A stretch of DNA of 8,440 bases from an uncultured Eubacteriales bacterium (lineage in GTDB: Bacteria; Bacillota; Clostridia; Oscillospirales; Acutalibacteraceae): positions 1-8,440 of the forward strand of contig ONXZ01000045.1 of assembly GCA_900321905.1 (NCBI GenBank). Reading direction: 5' to 3'. A model generated the notes under the pieces. That model was not told the DNA's origin and searched no databases. It saw only the letters and a program-made list of their open reading frames with translations. Every line of letters begins with the position of its first letter. Position 1 is the first letter of the stretch. Of the stretch, positions 1 to 6,117 are shown one piece after another. Position numbers and translations under genes: made by a program.

Positions 1-372
1 AAAGCGCTGTGCGAACGTATTTTCAGCGGTATCGGCAGCGTGATGGAACTTGACGAAAGACAGTTCCCGCTGTTTGGCGTACTTGGAGGCTGCAGTCCTG
101 CGTTTGCGTATATGTTTATCGACGCTCTTGCGCGGGCAGGCGTTCAAAACGGAATGAAAAAGGATATTGCTCTTAAAATCGCGGCGGAGGCTGTTAAAGG
201 CAGCGCCGAGATGATACTAAAAAGCGGCGTTCACCCGGGCGAACTGATTGATATGGTGTGTTCACCGGGCGGCACGACAATCGAGGGCGTGCAGTCGCTC
301 AAGGCTGACGGACTTGAAAACGCTGTGAATAACGCAGTAAATAAGGCTGTTGATAAAGACAGCAAACTATAA
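1..372 (+). CDS. proC: Pyrroline-5-carboxylate reductase, C-terminal part (5' truncated by window edge)
   Basis: The reading frame is open from the first base, giving the last 123 residues; a whole ProC is usually about 265-275 aa, so the N-terminal NAD(P)-binding Rossmann domain lies outside the window. What is seen is the all-helical dimerisation/catalytic domain. GCSPAFAYMFIDALARAG corresponds to the family's SGSGPAY..FIEALADAGV segment. It is followed by HPGELIDMV and the signature SPGGTTIEGV. The enzyme reduces 1-pyrroline-5-carboxylate to proline with NAD(P)H in the cytoplasm, the last step of proline synthesis. The segment normally reading SGSGPAY is GGCSPAF here, a small variation I take as lineage-typical. 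The next gene follows after 41 nt on the same strand with no visible terminator or promoter between, so the two are probably co-transcribed. The in-frame GTG at 40 is internal to the domain and is not a start. Confidence 0.95.
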   Translation, partial: KALCERIFSGIGSVMELDERQFPLFGVLGGCSPAFAYMFIDALARAGVQNGMKKDIALKIAAEAVKGSAEMILKSGVHPGELIDMVCSPGGTTIEGVQSLKADGLENAVNNAVNKAVDKDSKL

Positions 373-413
373 GTAAATCATTGCACCGCACTTAAAATAA
401 AGGAGTAAAAATT

Positions 414-1097
414 ATGAAGTACGAAATCCAAGGCGGAAGCTTCCCTGTAGCTATCTGCAATCTTGAACCGAACGAAACAATGATTACCGAAGGCGGCGGA
501 ATGAGTTGGATGAGCCCGAATATGGAAATGAAGACAACTTCCAACGGCGGCATCGGCAAAATGCTCGGCAGAATGGTAACTAAAGAAAGTATGTTCCAGA
601 ACAAATACACAGCGCTCGGCGGTCCGGGTATGATTGCTTTTGCAAGCAGCCTTCCGGGTGAGATTATGGCGCTTGAAATTGCTCCGGGCAGCGAGTATAT
701 TGCTCAGAAATCAGCATTCCTTGCTAGCACCGAGGGCGTACAGCTTTCAACCTTCTTCCAGAAGAAGCTCGGCGCAGGCATCTTCGGCGGTGAAGGCTTC
801 ATTATGCAGAAGCTCAGCGGTCAGGGTACTGCCTTTGTTGAGGTTGACGGCGCATCTATCAAGTATCAGCTTGCCGCAGGTCAGCAGCTTATTGTTGACA
901 CAGGTCACGTTGTACTTATGAGCGCTTCCTGCAGTATGGATATACAGTCTGTTAAGGGCGTTAAGAATATGCTCTTCGGCGGCGAAGGTCTGTTCAATAC
1001 AGTAGTTACAGGCCCCGGCGAGGTTATTATCCAGACAATGCCTATCTACAAGCTCGCAGGCGCAATTCAGCCGTACGTTGTAACATCAGGCAGCTAA
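414..1097 (+). CDS. AIM24 / TIGR00266 family protein
   Basis: A 227-aa soluble protein starting at an ATG preceded by AGGAG (401-405) at 8-nt spacing. It matches the TIGR00266/AIM24 family, named after yeast Aim24, a mitochondrial protein; the bacterial members have no firmly assigned biochemical role. Visible family features are the early acidic/Gly-rich turn TEGGGMSWMSPNMEM (25-39), a Gly/Met/Lys-rich loop (44-60), PGEIMALEI (81-89), a central EGVQLSTFFQKKLGAGIFGGEGFIMQKLSG stretch (107-136; described here only by its Gly-rich pattern), and a C-terminal GGEGLFNTVVTGPGEVIIQT segment (189-208). The Gly-rich, beta-strand-heavy pattern suits the double-psi/jelly-roll-like fold predicted for the family. 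Length is normal (about 220-260 aa). No signal peptide or membrane helix is seen. It lies downstream of proC and ends at a strong terminator; proximity to proC is not evidence of a proline-related role. Confidence 0.9.
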   Translation: MKYEIQGGSFPVAICNLEPNETMITEGGGMSWMSPNMEMKTTSNGGIGKMLGRMVTKESMFQNKYTALGGPGMIAFASSLPGEIMALEIAPGSEYIAQKSAFLASTEGVQLSTFFQKKLGAGIFGGEGFIMQKLSGQGTAFVEVDGASIKYQLAAGQQLIVDTGHVVLMSASCSMDIQSVKGVKNMLFGGEGLFNTVVTGPGEVIIQTMPIYKLAGAIQPYVVTSGS

Positions 1098-1122
1098 AAA
1101 AATTTATCAAAAACATCAAAAC

Positions 1123-1157
1123 AAGAGCCGACGTTTGATTACGTCGGCTCTTTCTTT
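1123..1157 (+). terminator. Rho-independent terminator after the AIM24 family gene, probably bidirectional
   Basis: A perfect hairpin pairs GAGCCGACGT (1125-1134) with ACGTCGGCTC (1141-1150) around a 6-nt loop TTGATT. Two A-T pairs extend it at the base and TTTCTTT follows. On the minus strand the same stem is followed by TTGTTTTGATGTTTTT, so it can also end the convergent transcript of the secreted-protein gene that stops at 1178. Confidence 0.92.
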
Positions 1158-1177
1158 ATAGTGTTGTTATTACGTTT

Positions 1178-2299
1178 TTAGTGATAAACAACGTATGTAT
1201 CAGACCATGGTCCGTATTTGTATTTGCCGTTTTCCATACGGAAGTAACGTCTTACACGGATATAGTGAGCATACATTCTCGGGCACATCCACTGCTTGTA
1301 ATAAGAACTGTAATATACAGTACCCGAATCAGTCAACGAATAGAAGTTCGGGCTTGTGCTGACCTGATACTCATACCAGTCGTTATCCTTCATATTGACA
1401 TACCAGTAGTTGTTGTAATTGTACGATACGCTGGTGATTTTTGCCTTTGTCAGGTTATTCGGACGGGCGGTTTTATAAACCCAGTCGGAATACAGTTTTT
1501 TGCCCTTGACAGTTTTGTAGCTGCGGATTTTCACATCAACAATTTTATTGCCCTTGGGCGGTGCAACAGTCAGCTTTGAACCGCTCTGTCTTTTTAAGAA
1601 TGAATACTTGTGGGTATTATAGTTATAACGCTGAATTTCAAATCCGTCGGTCTGCTTGCCCTTTGTCCAGCGTATTGCAACCTGTGACTTGGAAATCGCT
1701 TTATAACGCACCTTTTTCGGCTTTGGCGGTCTGATTGTCAGAACGCCTTTTGCCGTGCCTCTGTACGGGCCTTTAAACTTAACCGTTACTTTGCATTTGC
1801 CGACATTCTTGCGGCTTCCAGAATACTTGATGGTGTAATACTTCTTTGGAACCCTTGCAGTATAAGTATACGTTTCGCCATACTTGTCATAAGGAACCTT
1901 GTTGTTGACGTAGATTGCAGGGGTCTTTGCTTTGCCGTTATAGTGGTAAGTACCAAGGTGGATAGCCTTTACGGTCTTTGGCACAATTTTGAAGGTCTTT
2001 TTAACAGTCCCCGAATAGTAGTAACCGATACCCTCAACCTTAACGGTTGCAGTGCCGACATTAACATTATTGTAAAATGTAACCTTGTAGTCATAGTCCT
2101 CCTCAAGAGTGTCGCCGTCGCAGGTTACGGTAACCTTCGGAGTACACTCAAAAGAACTGTAAGTAAACTGGGTACGGGAAAGCCTGACGTCCGAGTTCTC
2201 AATAACGGTGGTATAGTCATAATACGACGCAAACGCGGTTGTAGTGTCAAATCCAAGCATCAAAACAACAGCGAGAATAAAACTGATAATTTTCTTCAT
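1178..2299 (-). CDS. Secreted tyrosine-rich Ig-like/fibronectin type III protein
   Basis: A 373-aa protein with a clear signal peptide: basic MKK, hydrophobic core ISFILAVVLMLGF, and a likely signal peptidase I cut after A24 (TAFA|SYY). Two N-terminal beta-sandwich repeats follow. Residues about 35-107 end in VNVGTATVKVEGIGYYYSGT, and about 108-190 end in KNVGKCKVTVKFKGPYRGT; both share the pattern VG-x4-V-x-GxGxYxGTxK seen in Ig-like repeats of clostridial surface proteins. Residues about 191-280 are FN3-like (KPKKVRYKAISKSQVAIRWT, DGFEIQRY). Residues about 281-373 look like a second, divergent FN3 domain ending in YKYGPWSDTYV. I counted 46 Tyr (12%) plus many Lys, so the mature protein is basic and aromatic. 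No LPXTG, dockerin, S-layer or lipobox anchor is visible, so it is probably released or held non-covalently. The start is supported by GGAG (2311-2314), 11 nt upstream. It begins 24 nt after metK, so it is probably co-transcribed. Its ligand is unknown. Confidence 0.85.
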   Translation of the reverse strand: MKKIISFILAVVLMLGFDTTTAFASYYDYTTVIENSDVRLSRTQFTYSSFECTPKVTVTCDGDTLEEDYDYKVTFYNNVNVGTATVKVEGIGYYYSGTVKKTFKIVPKTVKAIHLGTYHYNGKAKTPAIYVNNKVPYDKYGETYTYTARVPKKYYTIKYSGSRKNVGKCKVTVKFKGPYRGTAKGVLTIRPPKPKKVRYKAISKSQVAIRWTKGKQTDGFEIQRYNYNTHKYSFLKRQSGSKLTVAPPKGNKIVDVKIRSYKTVKGKKLYSDWVYKTARPNNLTKAKITSVSYNYNNYWYVNMKDNDWYEYQVSTSPNFYSLTDSGTVYYSSYYKQWMCPRMYAHYIRVRRYFRMENGKYKYGPWSDTYVVYH

Positions 2300-2323
2300 A
2301 ATTATATATTCTCCATAAGACAG

Positions 2324-3502
2324 TTACATATATTTTTTGATTTCGTCTACCTTATTGAGTTGCTCCCAAGGAACGTTAAGGTCCTCCCTGCCCATATGGC
2401 CGTAAGCGGCTACATTTTTGTAGATAGGCTTGCGAAGGTCAAGTTCCCTGATAATCGCAGAAGGACGAAGGTCAAATACCTTGTTAACAATGTCGCTGAT
2501 TTCTTCGTCAGACTTAACGCCTGTGCCGAAAGTATCAACAAGAACTGATACAGGTTTTGCAACGCCTATTGCATAAGCAAGTTCAACTTCGCACTTGTCT
2601 GCAAGACCTGCGGCAACAACATTCTTTGCAACCCAGCGTGCCGCATATGCAGCAGAACGGTCAACCTTTGTCGGGTCTTTGCCTGAGAAAGCACCGCCGC
2701 CGTGACGAGCGTATCCGCCGTATGTATCAACAATAATCTTTCTGCCTGTCAGACCTGAGTCGCCCATAGGACCGCCGATTACAAATCTGCCTGTAGGATT
2801 CACATAAAAGATTGTGTCGTCGTCCATAAGTTCAGCAGGAACAGTTGATTTAATTACCTTTTCAATAATGTCAGCGCGGAGTTGTTCAAGCGAAACATCT
2901 TCGCTGTGCTGTGACGAAACTACAACCGTGTTAACCTTAACAGGCTTGCCATCGTCGTACTCTACTGTAACCTGAGTTTTACCGTCTGAATAGAGGTAAG
3001 GCAGAGTACCGTTTTCGCGTACTTCTGTGAGTTTTTTTGCAAGTTTGTGAGCAAGAGAAATCGGAAGCGGCATAAGTTCAGCAGTTTCGTTGCAGGCAAA
3101 GCCGAACATCATACCCTGGTCGCCCGCGCCGTTTAGGTTGTCGGCGTCGTCCTCATTGTTTTTGAGTTCGTATGATTTGTCAACGCCCATTGCGATGTCA
3201 GGCGACTGCTTGTCAAGCGCTGTAAGAACGGCGCAAGTGTTGCCGTTAAAACCTTTTTTGTCATCGTCATAGCCGATTTCACAAACAGTTTTCCTTACGA
3301 TTGACGGAATATCAACCTGCGCTTTAGTTGTGATTTCGCCCATAACGAGCACCTGACCTGTTGTGCAGGTAGTTTCGCACGCAACGCGAGACATCGGGTC
3401 CTGCTCAATCATAGCGTCAAGGATAGCGTCTGATATTTGATCGCAAATCTTGTCAGGATGTCCTTTTGTGACAGATTCACTTGTAAAAAGATACTTTGAC
3501 AT
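2324..3502 (-). CDS. metK: S-adenosylmethionine synthetase
   Basis: A full-length 392-aa MetK, the usual bacterial size. It makes S-adenosylmethionine from methionine and ATP in the cytoplasm, releasing phosphate and pyrophosphate; the family acts as a dimer or tetramer with Mg2+ and K+. Conserved parts in order: [19 protein letters not shown] (8-26) with the catalytic His15 and metal-binding Asp17, Glu43 in the K+ site, the first PROSITE-type signature GAGDQG (125-130) in [12 protein letters not shown], the second signature GGGAFSGKD (268-276), and [10 protein letters not shown] shortly after it. No key residue is missing. The start ATG (3502-3500) has AGAGG (3511-3515) at 8-nt spacing and lies about 25 nt from the predicted transcription start. 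It is divergent from the SDR gene and is followed 24 nt later by the secreted-protein gene with no terminator between. Confidence 0.98.
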   Translation of the reverse strand: MSKYLFTSESVTKGHPDKICDQISDAILDAMIEQDPMSRVACETTCTTGQVLVMGEITTKAQVDIPSIVRKTVCEIGYDDDKKGFNGNTCAVLTALDKQSPDIAMGVDKSYELKNNEDDADNLNGAGDQGMMFGFACNETAELMPLPISLAHKLAKKLTEVRENGTLPYLYSDGKTQVTVEYDDGKPVKVNTVVVSSQHSEDVSLEQLRADIIEKVIKSTVPAELMDDDTIFYVNPTGRFVIGGPMGDSGLTGRKIIVDTYGGYARHGGGAFSGKDPTKVDRSAAYAARWVAKNVVAAGLADKCEVELAYAIGVAKPVSVLVDTFGTGVKSDEEISDIVNKVFDLRPSAIIRELDLRKPIYKNVAAYGHMGREDLNVPWEQLNKVDEIKKYM

Positions 3503-3533
3503 ATTAATATCCTCTTTTCTTTGAGTTTATTTA

Positions 3534-3562
3534 ATAATATACTATTGGCATTTTAAAGTCAA
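3534..3562 (-). promoter_or_regulatory. sigma-A-type promoter of metK
   Basis: On the minus strand, TTGACT (3562-3557) and TATTAT (3539-3534) are separated by exactly 17 nt, close to the housekeeping consensus. Transcription would start near 3527, leaving a leader of about 25 nt before the metK ATG. That is too short to hold a SAM riboswitch. Confidence 0.85.
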
Positions 3563-3580
3563 CTGTTATTTATATAATAA

Positions 3581-3645
3581 TACCGCCGTTTTAAGGACAG
3601 AATTGGCTTTGCGAGGGGTTTTGCCGTCAATTTGTACAAAACCGA
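3581..3645. other. GC-richer block with inverted repeat and palindrome in the divergent control region
   Basis: Positions 3581-3626 are about 52% GC, while 3641-3710 are about 21%. The block contains GGTTTTG (3617-3623) and its reverse complement CAAAACC (3637-3643) with a 13-nt loop, and a perfect 10-nt palindrome TTTGTACAAA (3631-3640) overlapping the right arm. It lies upstream of both divergent promoters. It might be an operator, an interspersed intergenic repeat or a degraded coding fragment; I see no T-tract that would make it a terminator. Confidence 0.35.
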
Positions 3646-3677
3646 TTACAAAAAACAAATAAATGTTGTATAACCTC

Positions 3678-3706
3678 TTGTATTTTGTTTAGAATTAGTT
3701 TATAAT
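3678..3706 (+). promoter_or_regulatory. sigma-A-type promoter of the SDR/zinc-domain gene
   Basis: TTGTAT (3678-3683) and a perfect TATAAT (3701-3706) are 17 nt apart. Transcription should begin near 3712-3713, giving a leader of about 38 nt with the ribosome site at 3734-3740. This position rules out translation from the upstream in-frame GTG at 3711. A second TTGTAT copy sits at 3666-3671, 12 nt before the -35 box. Confidence 0.85.
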
Positions 3707-3733
3707 TACAGTGAATATATTTGCACATAAATT

Positions 3734-3740
3734 AAGGAGG
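3734..3740 (+). promoter_or_regulatory. Ribosome binding site that fixes the SDR gene start
   Basis: AAGGAGG lies 9 nt before the ATG at 3750. It selects the MAKKTVFLTGG start over the GTG at 3711, which has no ribosome site and coincides with the predicted transcription start. Confidence 0.9.
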
Positions 3741-3749
3741 GTTAAATTT

Positions 3750-5312
3750 ATGGCTAAAAAAACCGTATTCCTTACCGGCGGTACCGGTAATATGGGCTGG
3801 GCTGCTGTTCAGGAAATGATTAAGCACCCAAACGAGATTAATCTTAAAATTCTTGCAAGAAAGAGTCCCAAAAACGAGGAACTTTTGAAAGGTCTTATGG
3901 CTAAGCCAAATGTTCAGATTGTTTGGGGCGACCTTACAGACTATGACAGCCTGCTTGACGGTATTACAGGCGCTGACTACGTGCTTCACGTTGGCGGTAT
4001 GGTATCCCCTGCGGCTGACTGGAAACCTTACAGAACACAGAAAACCAACATCGGCGCTGCTGAGAATATCTGCAAAGCAGTTCTTGCTCAGCCGGACCCT
4101 GACGCAGTTAAGGTTTGCTACATAGGCACCGTTGCAGAAACAGGTGGACGTAACTATCCTATCCACTGGGGACGCTGCGGCGACCCGATTAAAGTTTCAA
4201 TCTACGACCACTATGCTGTATCAAAAGTTGTTGCAGAGCGCACATTTGTTGAAAGCGGCATCAAGAACTGGGTTGTAATGCGTCAGTCAGGTATCCTTTA
4301 TCCTAACATTCTCAAGAATATGGACCCGATTATGTTCCACGTTCCGATTAACGGTGTACTTGAGTGGTGTACAGTTGAGGACTCAGGCCGTCTTATGTGT
4401 AACCTTGTACTTGAGGATATGAAAGGCAACCTCGGCGCTGACTTCTGGAATCACTACTTCAACATCGGTTCCGGTAAAGAATACAGACTTTCTAACTACG
4501 AGTTCGAGCAATTACTGCTTGGCACACTCGGTCTTGCAGGCCCTGAAAAACTGTTTGACGCAAACTGGTTTATCACAAAGAACTTCCACGGTCAGTTCTA
4601 TGCTGACGGTGACAAACTTGAAGAATTTTTGCACTTCCGTGAGAATCTCCCTGTTCAGGATTACTTTAACCGTCTTGCTGACCAGGTTGAGTTCTACTTC
4701 AAGATTCCGCGTTATCTGCCAAAGAGCGCAGTTGCGGCTGCTGCAAAGCCGTTTATGAAGAAACTTGCTCAGACTAAAGACTTTGGTACTCTTGACTGGG
4801 TTAAGACTCAGGAGCCTAACAGAATTTCTGCTTACTACGGCTCTATGGAGGAATACAACGCCATCCCTGCTGACTGGGATAACTTTGAAATCCGCAAGTT
4901 CAACAAGGACCAGAGCGACGCTGATAACTACAAACTTGATCACGGTTATGACGAGAGCAAACCTGAATCTGAACTCACACTCGACGATATGAAGCAAGCG
5001 GCTAAATTCCGCGGCGGCGAGTGCCTCAGCAAGAAGATGAAGAAGGGCGACCTTTCAACTAAACTCAAGTGGAAATGCGGTTACTGCGGCGCTGAATTTG
5101 AAGCGTCTCCAAACCTCATTCTCCTCGGCGGTCACTGGTGTCCGGAATGCTACGTTCCGCAGAAGGCTTGGGACTATGACAACATTGCAAGAACAAATCC
5201 GTTCTTCGCTCAGGTTTGGTATCCGAGCCACAAAGAGGACGAAAATAACGTTTACAAGTTTGACGACCTCTTCCAGGTTGACGGCGTTAAATGGGATGAC
5301 ATCAAGAGATAA
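3750..5312 (+). CDS. Extended SDR (NAD(P)-dependent epimerase/dehydratase-like) with C-terminal zinc knuckle
   Basis: A 520-aa cytoplasmic protein. The N-terminal half is an extended short-chain dehydrogenase/reductase: the nucleotide-binding loop TGGTGNMG (9-16) after strand KTVFL, the acidic GDLTD (60-64), TNIGAAENICKA (99-110), catalytic Thr127 in IGTVAE, and Tyr155/Lys159 in the YAVSK motif. The family binds NAD(P) and typically oxidises, reduces or epimerises a sugar-nucleotide or related substrate; the substrate here is not evident. The usual SDR is about 300-350 aa, so about 170 residues are extra. That extension carries a Lys/Asp/Glu-rich linker (about 390-440) and a zinc knuckle with Cys443-x2-Cys446 and Cys464-x2-Cys467 (CGYC...CPEC), 17 residues between the pairs. 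The start is set by the promoter and by AAGGAGG at 3734-3740. It stands alone with its own promoter and terminator. No signal peptide or membrane helix is seen. SDR membership is firm; the role is unknown. Confidence 0.88.
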   Translation: MAKKTVFLTGGTGNMGWAAVQEMIKHPNEINLKILARKSPKNEELLKGLMAKPNVQIVWGDLTDYDSLLDGITGADYVLHVGGMVSPAADWKPYRTQKTNIGAAENICKAVLAQPDPDAVKVCYIGTVAETGGRNYPIHWGRCGDPIKVSIYDHYAVSKVVAERTFVESGIKNWVVMRQSGILYPNILKNMDPIMFHVPINGVLEWCTVEDSGRLMCNLVLEDMKGNLGADFWNHYFNIGSGKEYRLSNYEFEQLLLGTLGLAGPEKLFDANWFITKNFHGQFYADGDKLEEFLHFRENLPVQDYFNRLADQVEFYFKIPRYLPKSAVAAAAKPFMKKLAQTKDFGTLDWVKTQEPNRISAYYGSMEEYNAIPADWDNFEIRKFNKDQSDADNYKLDHGYDESKPESELTLDDMKQAAKFRGGECLSKKMKKGDLSTKLKWKCGYCGAEFEASPNLILLGGHWCPECYVPQKAWDYDNIARTNPFFAQVWYPSHKEDENNVYKFDDLFQVDGVKWDDIKR

Positions 5313-5317
5313 ATGAC

Positions 5318-5352
5318 AAAAGTACCTTGCAGCAATGCAAGGTACTTTTTTT
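5318..5352 (+). terminator. Rho-independent terminator after the SDR gene, possibly bidirectional
   Basis: AAAAGTACCTTGC (5318-5330) pairs perfectly with GCAAGGTACTTTT (5337-5349) around a 6-nt loop AGCAAT, and the T-run covers 5346-5352. On the minus strand the stem ends in TTTT followed by GTCATTT, so it can also close the zinc-ribbon gene cluster that stops at 5369, though less strongly. Confidence 0.92.
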
Positions 5353-5368
5353 GCGAACTGTAATTTTA

Positions 5369-5956
5369 TTACCTTTTTTTATAAAGAACAAGTTCGGGAT
5401 TTTTGCCCTCTGCCTCGTAAGTGCAAATCAGAATAAAATCCATACACGCCAATACGCCGAAGCAGCGCTCACCGCCAAACGCACATTCGAGTTGCGTTCC
5501 GAGATAGGTTGTGCCGTCGTTAAGGAACTTCGCTTTCGTTCCATTCGGGAGCGGATATTCCAGATTGACGAAACTTCCGACGAGTGCGTTCAGACTTTCC
5601 ACCTTCGGCAATCCATCAATACCAAGCGCGTTGATTTCGGCAATCAACTGCTGCTTAAACTGTTCAAACTCCCCGTTGTCGCTCAGTTCTTCGTATCGCT
5701 TCCAGTAGTCGAGGGTGGGCAGAAGTTGCTTCATATACGCGCGCGCCTGCTCCTCTGAAAACTCCTCGCTTACCATATGCTTTACGCAGACATCAATCAG
5801 CGTTTCCATATCACTGTAAGTGAATTTTCCGTCGGCATAGCACCACTTACAGTAGTTTTCGTTCGGCGTGCCGTCGCTGTTTCTGCTGATAATTTCATCA
5901 TCAAGCGGCATACCGCAGCACTGGCAGATTTTATTATTAGTTTTCTTATTATCCAT
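5369..5956 (-). CDS. Zinc-ribbon protein (PF12674-like) with a C-terminal extension
   Basis: A 195-aa soluble protein. Residues 11-87 fit the 'putative zinc ribbon' family PF12674: Cys11-Q-C-Cys14-GMPL, then SRNSDGTPNENYCKWCY with Cys36 and Cys39, then a DGKFTY turn and a helical part ending in MKQLLPTLDYWKR (75-87). The four cysteines should bind one Zn2+. Residues 88-195 form a further region, starting with an amphipathic helix (EFEQFKQQLIAEINALGI) and then beta-rich (SFVNLEYPLPNG, TTYLGTQLECAFGG, FILICTYEAEG). I do not recognise it as a named domain. The function is unknown; members are often annotated as transcriptional regulators only because of an attached effector domain, and no DNA-binding helix-turn-helix is seen here. 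AAAGGAG (5966-5972) lies 9 nt upstream of the ATG. It starts 16 nt after the stop of the flavodoxin-like remnant and is the last gene of the minus-strand cluster. Confidence 0.85.
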   Translation of the reverse strand: MDNKKTNNKICQCCGMPLDDEIISRNSDGTPNENYCKWCYADGKFTYSDMETLIDVCVKHMVSEEFSEEQARAYMKQLLPTLDYWKRYEELSDNGEFEQFKQQLIAEINALGIDGLPKVESLNALVGSFVNLEYPLPNGTKAKFLNDGTTYLGTQLECAFGGERCFGVLACMDFILICTYEAEGKNPELVLYKKR

Positions 5957-5972
5957 AATTTACAACTCCTTT

Positions 5973-6117
5973 TTATTTAACGCTGCTGTTGACGATTTTG
6001 GCATATTCATTTTCGGGAATCATCGGCGAGCAGATTTCAGTCAAGAAATGCGCGGGTGATGTGCATAGTATCACTTTTATCCCTTTTGGGAGAGCCGTTA
6101 AGCACTAATATTTTCAT
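5973..6117 (-). pseudogene. Remnant of a flavodoxin-fold NAD(P)H-dependent FMN reductase (internal deletion)
   Basis: From an ATG at 6117-6115, the frame reads MKILVLNGSPKRDKSDTMHI then TRAFLD, and stops at TGA 6039-6037. This is the canonical first strand and FMN-phosphate loop (LNGSPKR..SDT) plus first helix of the NADPH-dependent FMN reductase/iron-sulfur-flavoprotein group, whose members are about 180-280 aa. In another frame the sequence from 6044 to the TAA at 5975-5973 reads LTEICSPMIPENEYAKIVNS then SVK. This is coding-like and plausibly the original C-terminus. Head and tail in different frames within 145 nt suggest loss of several hundred bases around 6037-6048. The ATG overlaps the last 20 nt of the DUF2975-like gene, and only weak GAAGA lies upstream. 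The head assignment is fairly sure; the tail's membership is inferred. The alternative is a 26-codon functional small ORF, which I think unlikely. Confidence 0.72.

Noticed and set aside
634..921. 95-codon open frame within the AIM24 family gene
   Set aside because: It lies in a shifted frame over a strongly conserved gene; its Ser/Leu/Arg-rich composition is typical of an out-of-frame translation.
1943..2548. Long plus-strand open frame spanning the metK/secreted-protein junction
   Set aside because: It is antisense to two convincing genes, has no ribosome site or family resemblance, and crosses a gene boundary.
3584..3667. Minus-strand open stretch reading ...VQIDGKTPRKANSVLKTAVL... ahead of the metK promoter
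   Set aside because: It has no good start codon or ribosome site and no family resemblance I trust; it is kept only as one possible explanation of the GC-richer block.
3563..3710. SAM riboswitch upstream of metK
   Set aside because: I looked on the minus strand for an S-box-like core and flanking stems and found none; the promoter is also downstream of this stretch.
3711..3749. Upstream GTG start adding 13 residues to the SDR protein
   Set aside because: It coincides with the predicted transcription start, lacks a ribosome site, and the AAGGAGG at 3734-3740 points to the ATG at 3750.
4512..4997. 161-codon minus-strand open frame inside the SDR gene
   Set aside because: It is a mirror of the real coding frame; the product has no recognisable motif and no ribosome site was seen.
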